Made by a program: the position numbers and the translations under genes. Below are positions 15,794-24,390 of a stretch of 50,245 nt of DNA, piece after piece (the first letter of the stretch is position 1; each line of letters starts with the position of its first letter). Below the pieces are notes generated by a model, which was not told the DNA's origin, searched no databases, and saw only the letters and a program-made list of their open reading frames with translations. The stretch comes from JAJFUE01 sp039683515. GTDB taxonomy: Bacteria; Sumerlaeota; Sumerlaeia; MVZB01. The stretch covers positions 1 to 50,245 of the forward strand of contig JBDKRG010000006.1 in NCBI GenBank assembly GCA_039683515.1, given 5' to 3'.

Positions 15794-16861
15794 ATGCCAA
15801 GCAAGCACAAAGGCGAACCCGATTTGTCTCGCGACGAGGTCATGGCCGCACTGGCGCGCGTCAACGACCCGGAGCTGCACCGCGACATCGTCAGCCTCGG
15901 GATGGTGAAAACCGTCGAGATCGAGGGGGGGCGCGTCGCCGTCACGCTCGAGCTGACGACGCCGGCCTGCCCGCTCAAGGAAGTCTTCACGCGCGACATC
16001 CGCGCCGCGCTCGGCAAGATCCCCGGCTTCCGGGCCGTCGCCATCGAGTTCACGGCCAACGTCAAGCCGCGCCAGACCCAGCCCGACGACATCGCCCCCG
16101 GCGTCAAGAACATCATCGCCGTCGCCTCCGGCAAGGGGGGCGTCGGCAAGTCGACGGTGTCGGTCGGCCTCGCCATCGCGCTGGCGCGGGCCGGCGCGCG
16201 GGTCGGCCTGCTCGACGCCGACATGTACGGCCCGAACATCCCGCTCATGATGGGGATCGACGAGCCGCCGCGCGTGGCCGACAACAAGATGCAGCCGCTC
16301 GAGAATTACGGCGTCAAGGTCATCTCGATCGGGTTCCTGGTCGAGCCGGGCGCGCCCGTCATCTGGCGCGGGCCGATGCTCAACAGCGCGCTGCGCCAGT
16401 TCTTCAGCGACGTCGCCTGGGGCGAGCTCGATTACCTCGTCGTCGACCTGCCGCCCGGCACCGGCGACGTGCAGATCTCGCTCGTGCAGCTCGTCCACGT
16501 CACCGGCGCCGTGCTCGTCACGACCCCGCAGGAGGTGTCGCTGCAGGACGCCCGGCGCGGCGCGGCGATGTTCCGCCAGACCAACACGCCGCTGCTCGGC
16601 GTCATCGAGAACATGGCGTATTTCCGCTGCGACGGCTGCGGCAAGGTCCACGAGATCTTCGGCGAAGGGGGGGGCAAGCGGGTCGCCGGCGAGCTGGGCG
16701 TGCCGCTTCTCGGGCGCATCCCGATCAGCCAGGGGATGCGCGAGGGGGGCGACAGCGGCAAGCCGCTGATCATCGCCGACCCCGACTGCGAGCAGAGCCG
16801 CACCGTCCGCGACATCGCCTCGGCGCTCGCCGCGTCGGTCGCGGTGCTGAATTCGAAGTAG
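15794..16861 (+). CDS. mrp: Mrp/ApbC iron-sulfur cluster carrier ATPase
   Basis: 355 residues. A cytoplasmic scaffold that binds and transfers Fe-S clusters using ATP. The N-terminal MIP18/DUF59 domain (about 10-92) contains DPELHRDIVSLGMV. The ParA/MinD-type ATPase domain has the deviant Walker A GKGGVGKS at 114-121 and LLDADMYGPN downstream. The cluster-binding pair is Cys280-X2-Cys283. The ATG at 15794 has GAGAGG upstream; a GTG four codons earlier is less likely. It converges with the next gene, leaving only seven bases. Confidence 0.96.
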   Translation: MPSKHKGEPDLSRDEVMAALARVNDPELHRDIVSLGMVKTVEIEGGRVAVTLELTTPACPLKEVFTRDIRAALGKIPGFRAVAIEFTANVKPRQTQPDDIAPGVKNIIAVASGKGGVGKSTVSVGLAIALARAGARVGLLDADMYGPNIPLMMGIDEPPRVADNKMQPLENYGVKVISIGFLVEPGAPVIWRGPMLNSALRQFFSDVAWGELDYLVVDLPPGTGDVQISLVQLVHVTGAVLVTTPQEVSLQDARRGAAMFRQTNTPLLGVIENMAYFRCDGCGKVHEIFGEGGGKRVAGELGVPLLGRIPISQGMREGGDSGKPLIIADPDCEQSRTVRDIASALAASVAVLNSK

Positions 16862-16868
16862 GCCGGTT

Positions 16869-18437
16869 TTACTCGAAAATCGATTTAACCAAGGGCGCAG
16901 GCGGATGCGATGCCGCCGTCGGCGACGTCGGCCTACGGGTTAAAATCACCTCGGGGCGCATCGGGACGCCGGTGACCGGAAAGAACGCGTCCGACGTGGG
17001 ATAGATCGACTGGCCCATTTTATAGTTGGCGGCGATCTCGTCCTCGAACCCGAAAAACCGCGGGTAGGTGTCGGAAACGATCGCGCCGAACCGCTTCGTG
17101 CGAATCGCCGTCGCCACCTCTTCGTTGTATTTGCGGCGCGCCGGGCAATCCGGCCCGCGCAGCACGTCGATCGACGTCGCGGTATGCACGAAGGGAGTCT
17201 TGCCGACCCGTGCGGCAATGTAGCCCTGGCCCGGCGCAAAGACATCGCCCGGCAACTCCGCCATCAGCTTCTCGAACTTCTCGCCGGCCTTGCGGTCCTC
17301 GGCCGTCGGCACGGCGTCCGCCTCGGGCATATGGAGCGCCCAGAATTGAAACCCGATCGCGAGGCACAGCAGCCATGCGATTTTCCGGTTCAGTCGCGGC
17401 TGCGTCGCGGCGAGGCCCGCCGCGATCCCGGTCAGGATCGATAGCGCCGCGACCGCCGGAATCAACACGTTGGTCCAGCCGCCGATGTGCATCCGCGAGG
17501 TCCACGCCGTGATGATCAGCGAGACCGCGAGCAGCGCGTGAAACAACGCGCTTTTCCAGCCGCGCTGCAACCACAGGAGCGGCGGCGCCCCGGCCGCGAT
17601 CAGCAGCCCGATCGGGAAAAGCGACTTCAGGTCGACCGTCCAGAACGCCACGAGGTATTCGCGCAAAATCCCATGACCGGACATCATCTCGAAAGCGTAG
17701 TAGCCAAACCAGCCGCCCGACCTCCACTGGAACCACCCGAGGGCCGCCGCGACGACGATCGCGGCCACAGCGGGCGCCGGCCAGATGCGCCTCGGCCGAA
17801 ACGCCAGCTCGTACACCGTCATCAGCGCGAGGATCGGCGCCGCGGTCTGCTTGGTGAGAAACGCCATGCCGCCCAGGACGCCCGCCGCGACGGCCCAGCC
17901 CCAATGCCGCGCGCCGTAAAAATGCAGCACGTAAACGAACGCGAACGTCAGGCACAGGAAGAGCGAGTCGACGCGCGCGATGTCCATCCACAGGCCGGTC
18001 TTGTCGAACGCGGCGGCCAAGAGCCCGGCCGCGATCAGGCCCGGCCAGGCGCGGCCCGTTTCGCGCCGGACGAAATCGAATATGATCGCGAACGTGACAA
18101 GCGTTGAGATGAACGACACGAGCCTCAGCGGCAGGAAACCAAGGCCCATCACCCACGCCGCCGCCGCGGAAACATAAAAATAGAGCGGCGTGTACAGGCA
18201 CGGGATGTAACGGATCGAGGGCTCCACGAACATCGGCTCGCCGTTCAGGACGCGCTGCACCTGGATCAGCACCATCCCCTCGATCCATTCGAGCTGATAC
18301 GGGTAGCCGACCCGCAGCAGCGCAAGCGCGACAAAGCGGATCATGAACAGAACGCCGGCGGCGGCCGCGACGACCGCGAAGGGATTCTCGCGGAAGAGAT
18401 TCAGAACAGGGTCCGGTGACAGGCGCGAAAAGCTCAT
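16869..18437 (-). CDS. GT39-like multi-pass membrane glycosyltransferase
   Basis: 522 residues, about ten to twelve predicted membrane helices in the first 370 residues and a soluble C-terminal part (about 380-522). The layout matches the ArnT/PMT superfamily, which transfers sugars from polyprenyl-phosphate carriers to lipids or proteins on the outer face of the inner membrane. LEWIEG after the first helix is where these proteins carry an acidic catalytic residue. Acceptor unknown. It starts 12 bases after the stop of the M16 gene, so the two are probably co-transcribed. Confidence 0.78.
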   Translation of the reverse strand: MSFSRLSPDPVLNLFRENPFAVVAAAAGVLFMIRFVALALLRVGYPYQLEWIEGMVLIQVQRVLNGEPMFVEPSIRYIPCLYTPLYFYVSAAAAWVMGLGFLPLRLVSFISTLVTFAIIFDFVRRETGRAWPGLIAAGLLAAAFDKTGLWMDIARVDSLFLCLTFAFVYVLHFYGARHWGWAVAAGVLGGMAFLTKQTAAPILALMTVYELAFRPRRIWPAPAVAAIVVAAALGWFQWRSGGWFGYYAFEMMSGHGILREYLVAFWTVDLKSLFPIGLLIAAGAPPLLWLQRGWKSALFHALLAVSLIITAWTSRMHIGGWTNVLIPAVAALSILTGIAAGLAATQPRLNRKIAWLLCLAIGFQFWALHMPEADAVPTAEDRKAGEKFEKLMAELPGDVFAPGQGYIAARVGKTPFVHTATSIDVLRGPDCPARRKYNEEVATAIRTKRFGAIVSDTYPRFFGFEDEIAANYKMGQSIYPTSDAFFPVTGVPMRPEVILTRRPTSPTAASHPPAPLVKSIFE

Positions 18438-18449
18438 TGCGTTTCCATC

Positions 18450-19688
18450 TCACTCCGGCCGCAGGATGGCCGTCGTGGGGTTGACCCACCAGCGCTCGGC
18501 GGCGGCGCGGGCCTGGGCGGGGGTGACTTCATGCAGCCGGTCCGGCCAACGGGCCGCCTCGGCGGCGTCGCCCGCGTGGTCTTCCCACCACGCCAGGTTC
18601 GAGCCGCGCTGCGCGAGCGACTGCTGGCCCATCAGGTATTTGCCGATCACGTATTCGCGCGCGCGATTCAGCTCGGCCTCGTCGGGCAGGTTCGTCCGGA
18701 CGTATTCGGCCTCCTCGATCAGGCCCGCCGCCGCCTCGTCGATCGTCTCGGGCTTCGTGCCGATATAGAGGACCTGGTGGCCGCCGAGCCGGTAGGTGCT
18801 GAGCATCGACCCGACGGCGTACGCCAGGCTGCGCCGGTCGCGCAGGTTGCTGAACAGCCGCCCGCCGAAGCCCTCGCCCAGCACCGCCGACGCAAGCCGC
18901 AGCGCGGGGTAATCGGGGTGCGTAACGGGCGGCGTGCGGAACCCGGCGACGATAAACCCCTGCTGCAGGCCGTGCTTGCCGAGATCGAGGCGCGGCGCGT
19001 GCTCGGGCGCGAGTGCGGCTTGTTGGCGCGGCTGAGGCTCGCCGTCTCCGCTCCAGCCGGCCGCGAGCCGCTCGACGAGCGCGGCCATCCGGTCGCGCTC
19101 GAAATCGCCGACCGCCACGAACAGGATCGTCTCGGGGCGGATCCGGCCCGCGTGCCAGCGGCGGCACGCCTCGACGCCGATCGCCTCGACGTCGGCCATC
19201 TCGCCGTCGGAGGGGTGGCCGTAGCCGTGGCCGGCGAACATCGTCTTCAGATACTCGCGGTAGGTGAAATGAAACTTGTCGTCCTCGCTCATGCGCAGGT
19301 CGGCGAGGACCTCCTGGCGGTGCACCTCGAGCTCGCGGGCGTCGAACGCCGGCTCGCGCAGCGCCTCGAACAGGATCTCGAGCGCGGCCGGCATCGCCTC
19401 GGCCGTCGCGCTGACCGACAGGCCGCCGGTATCGACGCCGCTGCTGTCGCCGGTCATCGCGCCGAGCGACTCGAGGTCGAACGCCATCTGCTCGCTCGAG
19501 CGCCGCCGCGTCCCCCGCAGCAACATCGACGTCGTGAACGAGGCCAGCCCGTGCTCGTCGTCGAGCTCGTCGGCCGAGCCGCGCCGGACGATGGCCGACA
19601 CCGCGGCCAGCCCGCTGCCGCGCTGCGGCAGCAAAATCGCATCCATCCCGGCAATCCTGGCCCGTTCGAAAGCGAGTGGCTTCATCAT
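18450..19688 (-). CDS. M16-family peptidase homologue lacking the zinc site
   Basis: 412 residues spanning two M16 modules (about 5-185 and 195-400). In active members residues aligned to 47-60 read GxAHxxEHMxFxGT. Here they are GLASFTTSMLLRGT, so both zinc histidines and the catalytic Glu are replaced by Ser50, Ser54 and Thr53. The C-terminal FGGRLFSNLRDRRSLAYAVG, which supplies the substrate-binding Arg/Tyr pair, is intact. This is the pattern of the non-catalytic partner in two-subunit M16 proteases. No catalytic subunit lies next to it. A hexamer array lies 30 bases upstream of the ATG. Confidence 0.85.
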   Translation of the reverse strand: MMKPLAFERARIAGMDAILLPQRGSGLAAVSAIVRRGSADELDDEHGLASFTTSMLLRGTRRRSSEQMAFDLESLGAMTGDSSGVDTGGLSVSATAEAMPAALEILFEALREPAFDARELEVHRQEVLADLRMSEDDKFHFTYREYLKTMFAGHGYGHPSDGEMADVEAIGVEACRRWHAGRIRPETILFVAVGDFERDRMAALVERLAAGWSGDGEPQPRQQAALAPEHAPRLDLGKHGLQQGFIVAGFRTPPVTHPDYPALRLASAVLGEGFGGRLFSNLRDRRSLAYAVGSMLSTYRLGGHQVLYIGTKPETIDEAAAGLIEEAEYVRTNLPDEAELNRAREYVIGKYLMGQQSLAQRGSNLAWWEDHAGDAAEAARWPDRLHEVTPAQARAAAERWWVNPTTAILRPE

Positions 19689-19717
19689 TCACCCCAAAAT
19701 GGAGATATCGGAATTCT

Positions 19718-19955
19718 TCGTGCTCGTGCTCGTGCTCGTAATCGTAATCGTCTTGCCAGCCGAAGCCTTGGCGAAGGCTGGAATCGAACATCGAAACTCG
19801 GAGCCATCACGGAGCGCGTTCACCCGCACGGATCGATTTGACCAGAAAGTAAGGCGGGTGACAAGAATTGAGGATGGACACGGATGACACGGATCGGACA
19901 GATGGGCGCGGATCGATTTTCGATTACGATTACGATTACGACGCACGACGCACGA
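19718..19955. mobile_element. Gene-less pair of inverted hexamer arrays
   Basis: The left array (TCGTGC)3(TCGTAA)2 is at 19718-19747. The right array, on the same strand, is (GATTAC)3 at 19922-19939 followed by two GACGCAC-type units to about 19955. The arrays are inverted with GATTAC units innermost, the same arrangement as around the four-helix-bundle gene. The 175 bases between contain an imperfect hairpin at 19755-19780 (CCAGCC...GGCTGG) and a GGACACGGATGACACGGAT-like stretch at 19872-19914, but no gene. It fills the gap between the M16 and ABC genes. Confidence 0.6.
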
Positions 19956-19983
19956 ACGGGGGGCGAGCCGTACTCTGGCTCAA

Positions 19984-20811
19984 CTACGCTTGCTCCTCGA
20001 TATACGCGCACTCGCGCCAGAGGTTGACCAGCAGGGCGATCGCGATCGAGATCGCCGTCACGCACGCCAGGACCGTCAGGCTCAGCGTCAGCGACGCCGG
20101 GTCGGCCAGGATCTCCAGCATGCGCTGCTTCTCGGTCACCTTCACCGGCAGCATCGACTGGAAGTAATGCGACAGCGCCAGCAGCTTGAGCCCGGCCGGC
20201 AGCCACGGCAGCGTCGCCTCCCACACCCACAGGATCGGCGCGAACACGAGCGACTTGAAGACCGAGCCCATCGCCATGCCGATGGCGCCGTAGGTCGTCA
20301 GCGCCAGCACGATCACGCACGACTCGCGCACGAGGTTGCCGAACCAGCCGGCCTCGCCGAACAGGTCGCGCACCGTCGCCGAAGGGCCGGCCACGATCAG
20401 GCACGCGCTCAGGTACGTCGCCCAGTAGCTCGCCAGCAGGATCGCCGCCGACAGGATCCAGAACGCGATGAACTTGGAGATCGTGACCGCCCAGCGCTTG
20501 ACCGGCGCCAGGACGATGTAATGCAGCGTGCGGTCGTCGAGATCCTGGCGCACGATCGCGAACCCGGAGACCGTCGCCACGAAGAAGATGATGAAATGCA
20601 GGTAGAAGAAGCGCAGCATGCGCTCGAGCCCCTGGTGCAGATCGGGGAGACCCGGGCCGGACATGTTGCCCAGCTTCATGCTGACGGCGATCACCACGAG
20701 CATGATGACCGGCAGCGACGCCAGCAGCAGGTTCGAGAACATGAACCGCGTGAACATCAACCGGCGCATCGAGAGCCGGGTCAGCGCGACGATCTGGCGG
20801 AACGTGGTCAT
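19984..20811 (-). CDS. ABC-2 type transporter permease
   Basis: 275 residues with about six membrane helices (first at about 26-46, last near 245-265). FAIVRQDLDDRTLHYIVLAP between helices 2 and 3 is the type of cytoplasmic loop seen in ABC-2 permeases. Its ATG shares one base with the stop of the upstream ATPase gene (TGATG), so the two are translationally coupled. The substrate is unknown; gliding, copper and antibiotic ABC-2 systems all look like this. Confidence 0.85.
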   Translation of the reverse strand: MTTFRQIVALTRLSMRRLMFTRFMFSNLLLASLPVIMLVVIAVSMKLGNMSGPGLPDLHQGLERMLRFFYLHFIIFFVATVSGFAIVRQDLDDRTLHYIVLAPVKRWAVTISKFIAFWILSAAILLASYWATYLSACLIVAGPSATVRDLFGEAGWFGNLVRESCVIVLALTTYGAIGMAMGSVFKSLVFAPILWVWEATLPWLPAGLKLLALSHYFQSMLPVKVTEKQRMLEILADPASLTLSLTVLACVTAISIAIALLVNLWRECAYIEEQA

Positions 20812-21761
20812 CAGTGGTGCTCCCGACCGGCAAGATAGTTGAAGATGGAGCTGACGTTTTCATCGGCCAGCGTGACGAGGTCCGGCTGGAAATCCTCGTC
20901 GAGCACGAGCTCGTTGAGCCGCAGGTAGAGGCTGTCCGGGTCGACCGTCACGATCGTCAGCGAGCGGTCGTCGACCTCGACACCGCGCACGTGCGGCTCC
21001 TCGAGGAGCCGCGCGGCCAGCCGCCGCGAGTCGTCGCAGCGCACCAGCACGCGGAACGGGTGGCTGCGCAACTGGTCGCGCACCTCGCGCACGGCGCCCT
21101 CGGCCATCACGTAGCCGTTGCTCATCATCAGGATGCGGTCGGTCATCTGCTCGATCTCGTGCAGGACGTGGCTCGAAACGAGGACCGTGCGCCCCTCGCG
21201 CCCGTACTCGACGAACAGCCGGATCAGCTCGCGGCGGCCGACCGGGTCGAGCCCGTTGAACGGCTCGTCGAGGACCAGCACCTCGGGCTCGTGCGCCAGC
21301 GCCAGGGCGACCTTGACCCGCTGCCGCATGCCCTTGCTGTAGGTGCGGATCTTCTTGTGCGCGGCGTCGGCGAGGTTCAGCCGCTCGAGCCCGGCCGCGG
21401 CCGTGCGGCGCGCCCACGCCTCGCCGTTGCCGTGCAGCCGCAGGATCGACTCCATGAACTGCCCGCCGGTGAAATTCTCGTAGAACTTGTCCGATTGCGT
21501 GCAGTAGCCGAGCCGCCGCAGCAGAGCCGGGTTGTTCCACGGGTCCTCGCCGAGCACGAACACGCGCCCCTGGTCCGGCTGCATGAGGCCGCAGATCAGG
21601 TTCATCAGCGTGCTCTTGCCCGAGCCGTTGGGGCCGACCAGGCCGGTGATGCCGGGCTGGATGTCGACCGTGATCTTGTTGATGCCGAGGATCTCGCCGT
21701 ACCAGCGCGAGGCGCCGAGCATCCGGATCGAGGGGGCGGACGGGGAACCGTTGCTGGCCAT
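20811..21761 (-). CDS. ABC transporter ATP-binding protein (second ATPase)
   Basis: 316 residues. Walker A GPNGSGKST at 43-51, Walker B VLVLDEP, an H-loop in SSHVLHEIE and a signature written TYSKGMRQRV in place of LSGGQ, which is common in ABC-2 exporters. The C-terminal 90 residues form the extra domain of CcmA/DrrA-like ATPases. It lies between two permease genes, three bases after one and overlapping the other, so the complex may be ATPase plus two different permeases. Confidence 0.93.
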   Translation of the reverse strand: MASNGSPSAPSIRMLGASRWYGEILGINKITVDIQPGITGLVGPNGSGKSTLMNLICGLMQPDQGRVFVLGEDPWNNPALLRRLGYCTQSDKFYENFTGGQFMESILRLHGNGEAWARRTAAAGLERLNLADAAHKKIRTYSKGMRQRVKVALALAHEPEVLVLDEPFNGLDPVGRRELIRLFVEYGREGRTVLVSSHVLHEIEQMTDRILMMSNGYVMAEGAVREVRDQLRSHPFRVLVRCDDSRRLAARLLEEPHVRGVEVDDRSLTIVTVDPDSLYLRLNELVLDEDFQPDLVTLADENVSSIFNYLAGREHH

Positions 21762-21764
21762 GGC

Positions 21765-22679
21765 TCAGGCCCCCTTGCTGGCGGACTGGTTGAGCCGCAC
21801 CTTGAGGATCGTCGCGCACGCCGCCCAGATCGCCGCCAGCGCCATCCACGCCACGCCGGGCCGGATCGAGTGCGCACCCGGCGTCATGTTGAACAGCCAG
21901 TCGCCGATCTCATGCCCGATCGCCATCGGCGAAATCGCGCGCCAGTCGCTCGACTGGATCACCCCCATCCGGCCGACTTCCTCGTGCAGCACCTCGGCCA
22001 TGATCGACAGGCCGATGATCGTCGCGGCGAACGCGACGCCCGCGTACCGGCCGTTGCGCGTCAGGCTCGAGAACGTCAGGATCATCAGGCTGAGCGTCGC
22101 CGAGATCACCACCGAATACAGCGTGATCGGGATGATCAGCCACGCGTAATTGCTCCAGAAATTCGTCGCCCACTCGCTCCCCGCCGGGCTGATCCCCCAC
22201 TGGATGAAGAACAGAAGCGCCGTCTGCACCCACGTCAGCGACATCAGCAACAGGAACAGCGTCGCGAATTTTCCGAGTATGTATTCCCATCGGCTGATCG
22301 GCTTGGCCGCGAACAGCACCAGCGCGTTGTGCGACAGGTCCTGCGAGATCAGGCCCGACCCCAGGATGAACACGAACAAAAAGCAGAACGGCAACTGCCA
22401 GTCGATCATCGTCTTGAAGAAGAACGTGTCGATCGTAATGAGCTTGGGCAGCCCGCCCAGCCCGAACGACTCGAGCAGCGCCAACATGGACTTGTTGACG
22501 AGCAGGTAGAGCAGCGTCAGCCGGATGACGAACTGGAACCACGACAGCGTGAACAACTGGACCATCGCCCGCCGCCCCAGCAGCCCCATCCACGCGTAAC
22601 GCGCGATGGCGAACCACCGGCTGACGGCGCCGCGCCGCGGGCCCTCGTAGGTTTGGTAATGGAGTTCGTATACCGCCAT
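21765..22679 (-). CDS. ABC-2 type transporter permease
   Basis: 304 residues, six or more membrane helices. The N-terminal MAVYELHYQTYEGPRRG is cytoplasmic and precedes helix 1. SGLISQDLSHNALVLFAAKP is the inter-helix loop equivalent to that in the 19984-20811 permease. ATG 22679 has GGGGAG upstream. The in-frame extension to 22922 crosses the hexamer array and is not credible. Its immediate upstream neighbour is the four-helix-bundle cassette, which separates it from the first ABC ATPase. Confidence 0.87.
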   Translation of the reverse strand: MAVYELHYQTYEGPRRGAVSRWFAIARYAWMGLLGRRAMVQLFTLSWFQFVIRLTLLYLLVNKSMLALLESFGLGGLPKLITIDTFFFKTMIDWQLPFCFLFVFILGSGLISQDLSHNALVLFAAKPISRWEYILGKFATLFLLLMSLTWVQTALLFFIQWGISPAGSEWATNFWSNYAWLIIPITLYSVVISATLSLMILTFSSLTRNGRYAGVAFAATIIGLSIMAEVLHEEVGRMGVIQSSDWRAISPMAIGHEIGDWLFNMTPGAHSIRPGVAWMALAAIWAACATILKVRLNQSASKGA

Positions 22680-22705
22680 ATGTACTCCCCAGTACAGATC
22701 TAGAA

Positions 22706-22746
22706 TCGTGCTCGTGCGTCGTGCTCGTAATCGTAATCGAAAATCG
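22706..22746 (+). repeat. Left inverted hexamer array of the cassette
   Basis: TCGTGC at 22706, 22712 and 22719 (one base irregular), TCGTAA at 22725 and 22731, then TCGAAAATCG to 22746. Confidence 0.9.
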
Positions 22747-22762
22747 TACTCTAAACCGTACC

Positions 22763-23146
22763 CTACCGATATTCCTCTTCGTCTTCCCTTACGCTCGTCC
22801 CGCCGTTGTCGGTCATCTTCGAGAGCATCGAAACGATCCTCACCAGGATCGCCTTGCCTGCATCCGTCGTTCTGCCATCCAATGCTCCCGTCGCAACCAG
22901 CACATCCAAAACAGCCGCGCATTCCGTTGCGGAGCCGCGCGCAATCTCGAAGAATCGCTTGCGGTCCGCGGGCGATCTCTTTCCGTTGCCCTCGGCAATA
23001 TTTAGCGGAATCGACAACGCGGCGCGAATGAGCTGATCGCGGCTGTGGCGATTGTTTTCTTTAAGGCTCGGGGAAATCGCAGCCATGCAGCGGTTGAATT
23101 CCAATGCTGCTTTGTAGACGTCCAGTTTTTCGTGATCGAATTGCAT
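22763..23146 (-). CDS. Four-helix-bundle protein (S23 / Avd-like family)
   Basis: 127 residues of the family named after ORFs in 23S rRNA intervening sequences. Recognisable blocks are HEKLDVYKAALEFNRC (5-20), LIRAALSIPLNIAEGNGKRS (39-58) and FFEIARGSATECAAVLD (65-81). The fold is four helices; Avd, a relative, forms pentamers and assists diversity-generating reverse transcriptases, but no reverse transcriptase or 23S gene is present here. Basic patches suggest nucleic-acid binding (inference). It lies wholly inside inverted hexamer arrays. The Shine-Dalgarno site is weak. Confidence 0.9.
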   Translation of the reverse strand: MQFDHEKLDVYKAALEFNRCMAAISPSLKENNRHSRDQLIRAALSIPLNIAEGNGKRSPADRKRFFEIARGSATECAAVLDVLVATGALDGRTTDAGKAILVRIVSMLSKMTDNGGTSVREDEEEYR

Positions 23147-23181
23147 TGGTCTGTATATCCGCTAGGGTGATTTGAGATTCG

Positions 23182-23223
23182 ATTTTCGATTACGATTACG
23201 ATTACGAGCACGAGCACGAGCAC
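23182..23223 (+). repeat. Right inverted hexamer array of the cassette
   Basis: GATTTTC, then GATTAC at 23188, 23194 and 23200, then GAGCAC at 23206, 23212 and 23218. It begins 16 bases downstream of the stop codon of the first ABC ATPase on the minus strand. Confidence 0.95.
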
Positions 23224-23238
23224 GAAAAGATGGCCTGG

Positions 23239-24252
23239 CTATGGAGTTGGACTCCCCGGCTCGTCTTCCATCACCTTGATGAAAATATCCTCGAGCGAAT
23301 CGCGGCGGGCGTATAGGTGCCGGATCTGGATCCCGAGACGGCCGGCGATTTCGTAGATCGCGCTCGGCTTCATGCCGTTGGGGGTGGCCAGCTGGATCGT
23401 GTCGCGCTCCATCAACCGGCAGTCGCAGCCGATCAGGCCGAGCTCGGCCATGAACCGCTCCATGTCGCCCTTGATCCGCAGCTCGAGCTGGTTCTCGTCG
23501 GTCTGGCGCATCTGCTCGATGTTGCCGGCGGCGACGACCTTGCCTTTTTTCAGGACGACGACTTCCTTGCAGCAGACCTCGATATCCCGCAGGATGTGCG
23601 AACTGATGATGACCTTGCCCTGGCTGCGCGCGACCATGTCGTTGATGAGATGCAGCATCTCCTCGCGCGCGGCCGGGTCGAGGCCGCTCGTCGGCTCGTC
23701 GAGGATCAAAACGCGCGGCCCGTGGACGAGCGCCTGCGCCAGCCGCACTTTTTGATGCAGGCCGTAGGAGAGCCCGTCGAGCTTGCGGTAGCGCACCTCC
23801 CCAAGGCCGACGTAGAACAGGACCTCGTGGGCGCGCTCCATCGCGGCGCGCGGCGGCAGGCCGCACATCTCGCCCATCAGGCGCAGGTAGCGCACGACCG
23901 TCATGTTGCCGAGCCACGCCTCGTGCTCGGGCATGTAGCCGATCAGGCCGCGGATGGCGCGGCCCTCGTGACGGATGTCGTGGCCCTCGAGCCGGGCGCG
24001 GCCGTGCGCCGGCAGGAGCCCCAGCAGCGCCCGGATGAGCGTGGATTTGCCCGCGCCGTTGGGCCCGAGCAGCCCCAAGGCCTTGCTGTCGATGGAAAGA
24101 TCGATGTTGTCGATCGCCTTGAACGAGCCGTAGTTGACGCTGAGCTTTTCGAGTTCGAGCAGCACGTTGACACCCTGGATCTCGGCCTGGCGCCGGGGTT
24201 CGGCGGATGGTTCATTCACCCGTGGTGGCTCGATTATGACTTCAGTTTGCAT
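23239..24252 (-). CDS. ABC transporter ATP-binding protein (first ATPase)
   Basis: 337 residues. Walker A GPNGAGKST at 63-71, Walker B VLILDEPTSGLDP, H-loop SSHILRD and a degenerate signature LSYGLHQKV. An extra C-terminal domain (about 260-330) is typical of ABC-2 exporters. The first 28 residues are a hydrophilic extension rich in Pro and Glu. It has no permease of its own nearby. The two permeases lie beyond the four-helix-bundle cassette, so it was probably in the same operon before the cassette arrived. Confidence 0.93.
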   Translation of the reverse strand: MQTEVIIEPPRVNEPSAEPRRQAEIQGVNVLLELEKLSVNYGSFKAIDNIDLSIDSKALGLLGPNGAGKSTLIRALLGLLPAHGRARLEGHDIRHEGRAIRGLIGYMPEHEAWLGNMTVVRYLRLMGEMCGLPPRAAMERAHEVLFYVGLGEVRYRKLDGLSYGLHQKVRLAQALVHGPRVLILDEPTSGLDPAAREEMLHLINDMVARSQGKVIISSHILRDIEVCCKEVVVLKKGKVVAAGNIEQMRQTDENQLELRIKGDMERFMAELGLIGCDCRLMERDTIQLATPNGMKPSAIYEIAGRLGIQIRHLYARRDSLEDIFIKVMEDEPGSPTP

Positions 24253-24292
24253 AAATGATCCAGTCGTTTGTCATTCTTCATTTAACATCGGA

Positions 24293-24336
24293 CCGGGGGC
24301 TGGATTGTCGAAGACATTCGACAATCCAGCCCCCGG
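24293..24336 (-). terminator. Perfect 20-bp stem-loop between ABC and anti-sigma genes
   Basis: Bases 24293-24312 (CCGGGGGCTGGATTGTCGAA) pair perfectly with 24317-24336 around a four-base loop GACA. It follows the stop of the 956-residue protein gene by 86 bases on the minus strand. There is no T-run, so it may be a repeat element or an RNA-processing structure acting as a transcription boundary. Confidence 0.6.
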
Positions 24337-24390
24337 CTTTGATATCGAACCGCTGCGCGGTTCCAAGGCAATCGGTCCCAGCCAACGAGT

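Larger units (their letters stand above)
22706..23223. mobile_element. Four-helix-bundle gene cassette bounded by inverted hexamer arrays
   Basis: The left end (22706-22746) reads TCGTGC-type units, then (TCGTAA)2, then TCGAAAATCG. The right end (23182-23223) is its reverse complement in design: CGATTTTCG, (GATTAC)3, (GAGCAC)3. Together they form inverted repeats of about 40 bp. The 384-bp gene fits tightly, 17 bases from the left repeat and about 35 from the right. No target duplication and no transposase are visible. It sits between an ABC ATPase gene and the permease, ATPase and permease genes on the same strand. Confidence 0.65.

Noticed and set aside
22763..23146. Diversity-generating retroelement suggested by the Avd-like protein
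   Set aside because: No reverse transcriptase, template repeat or variable C-type-lectin gene in the window.
22763..23146. 23S rRNA intervening sequence suggested by the S23 family
   Set aside because: No rRNA sequence flanks the gene.
22690..23240. Target-site duplication around the four-helix-bundle cassette
   Set aside because: Flanking bases on the two sides show no convincing direct repeat, so insertion mechanism stays open.
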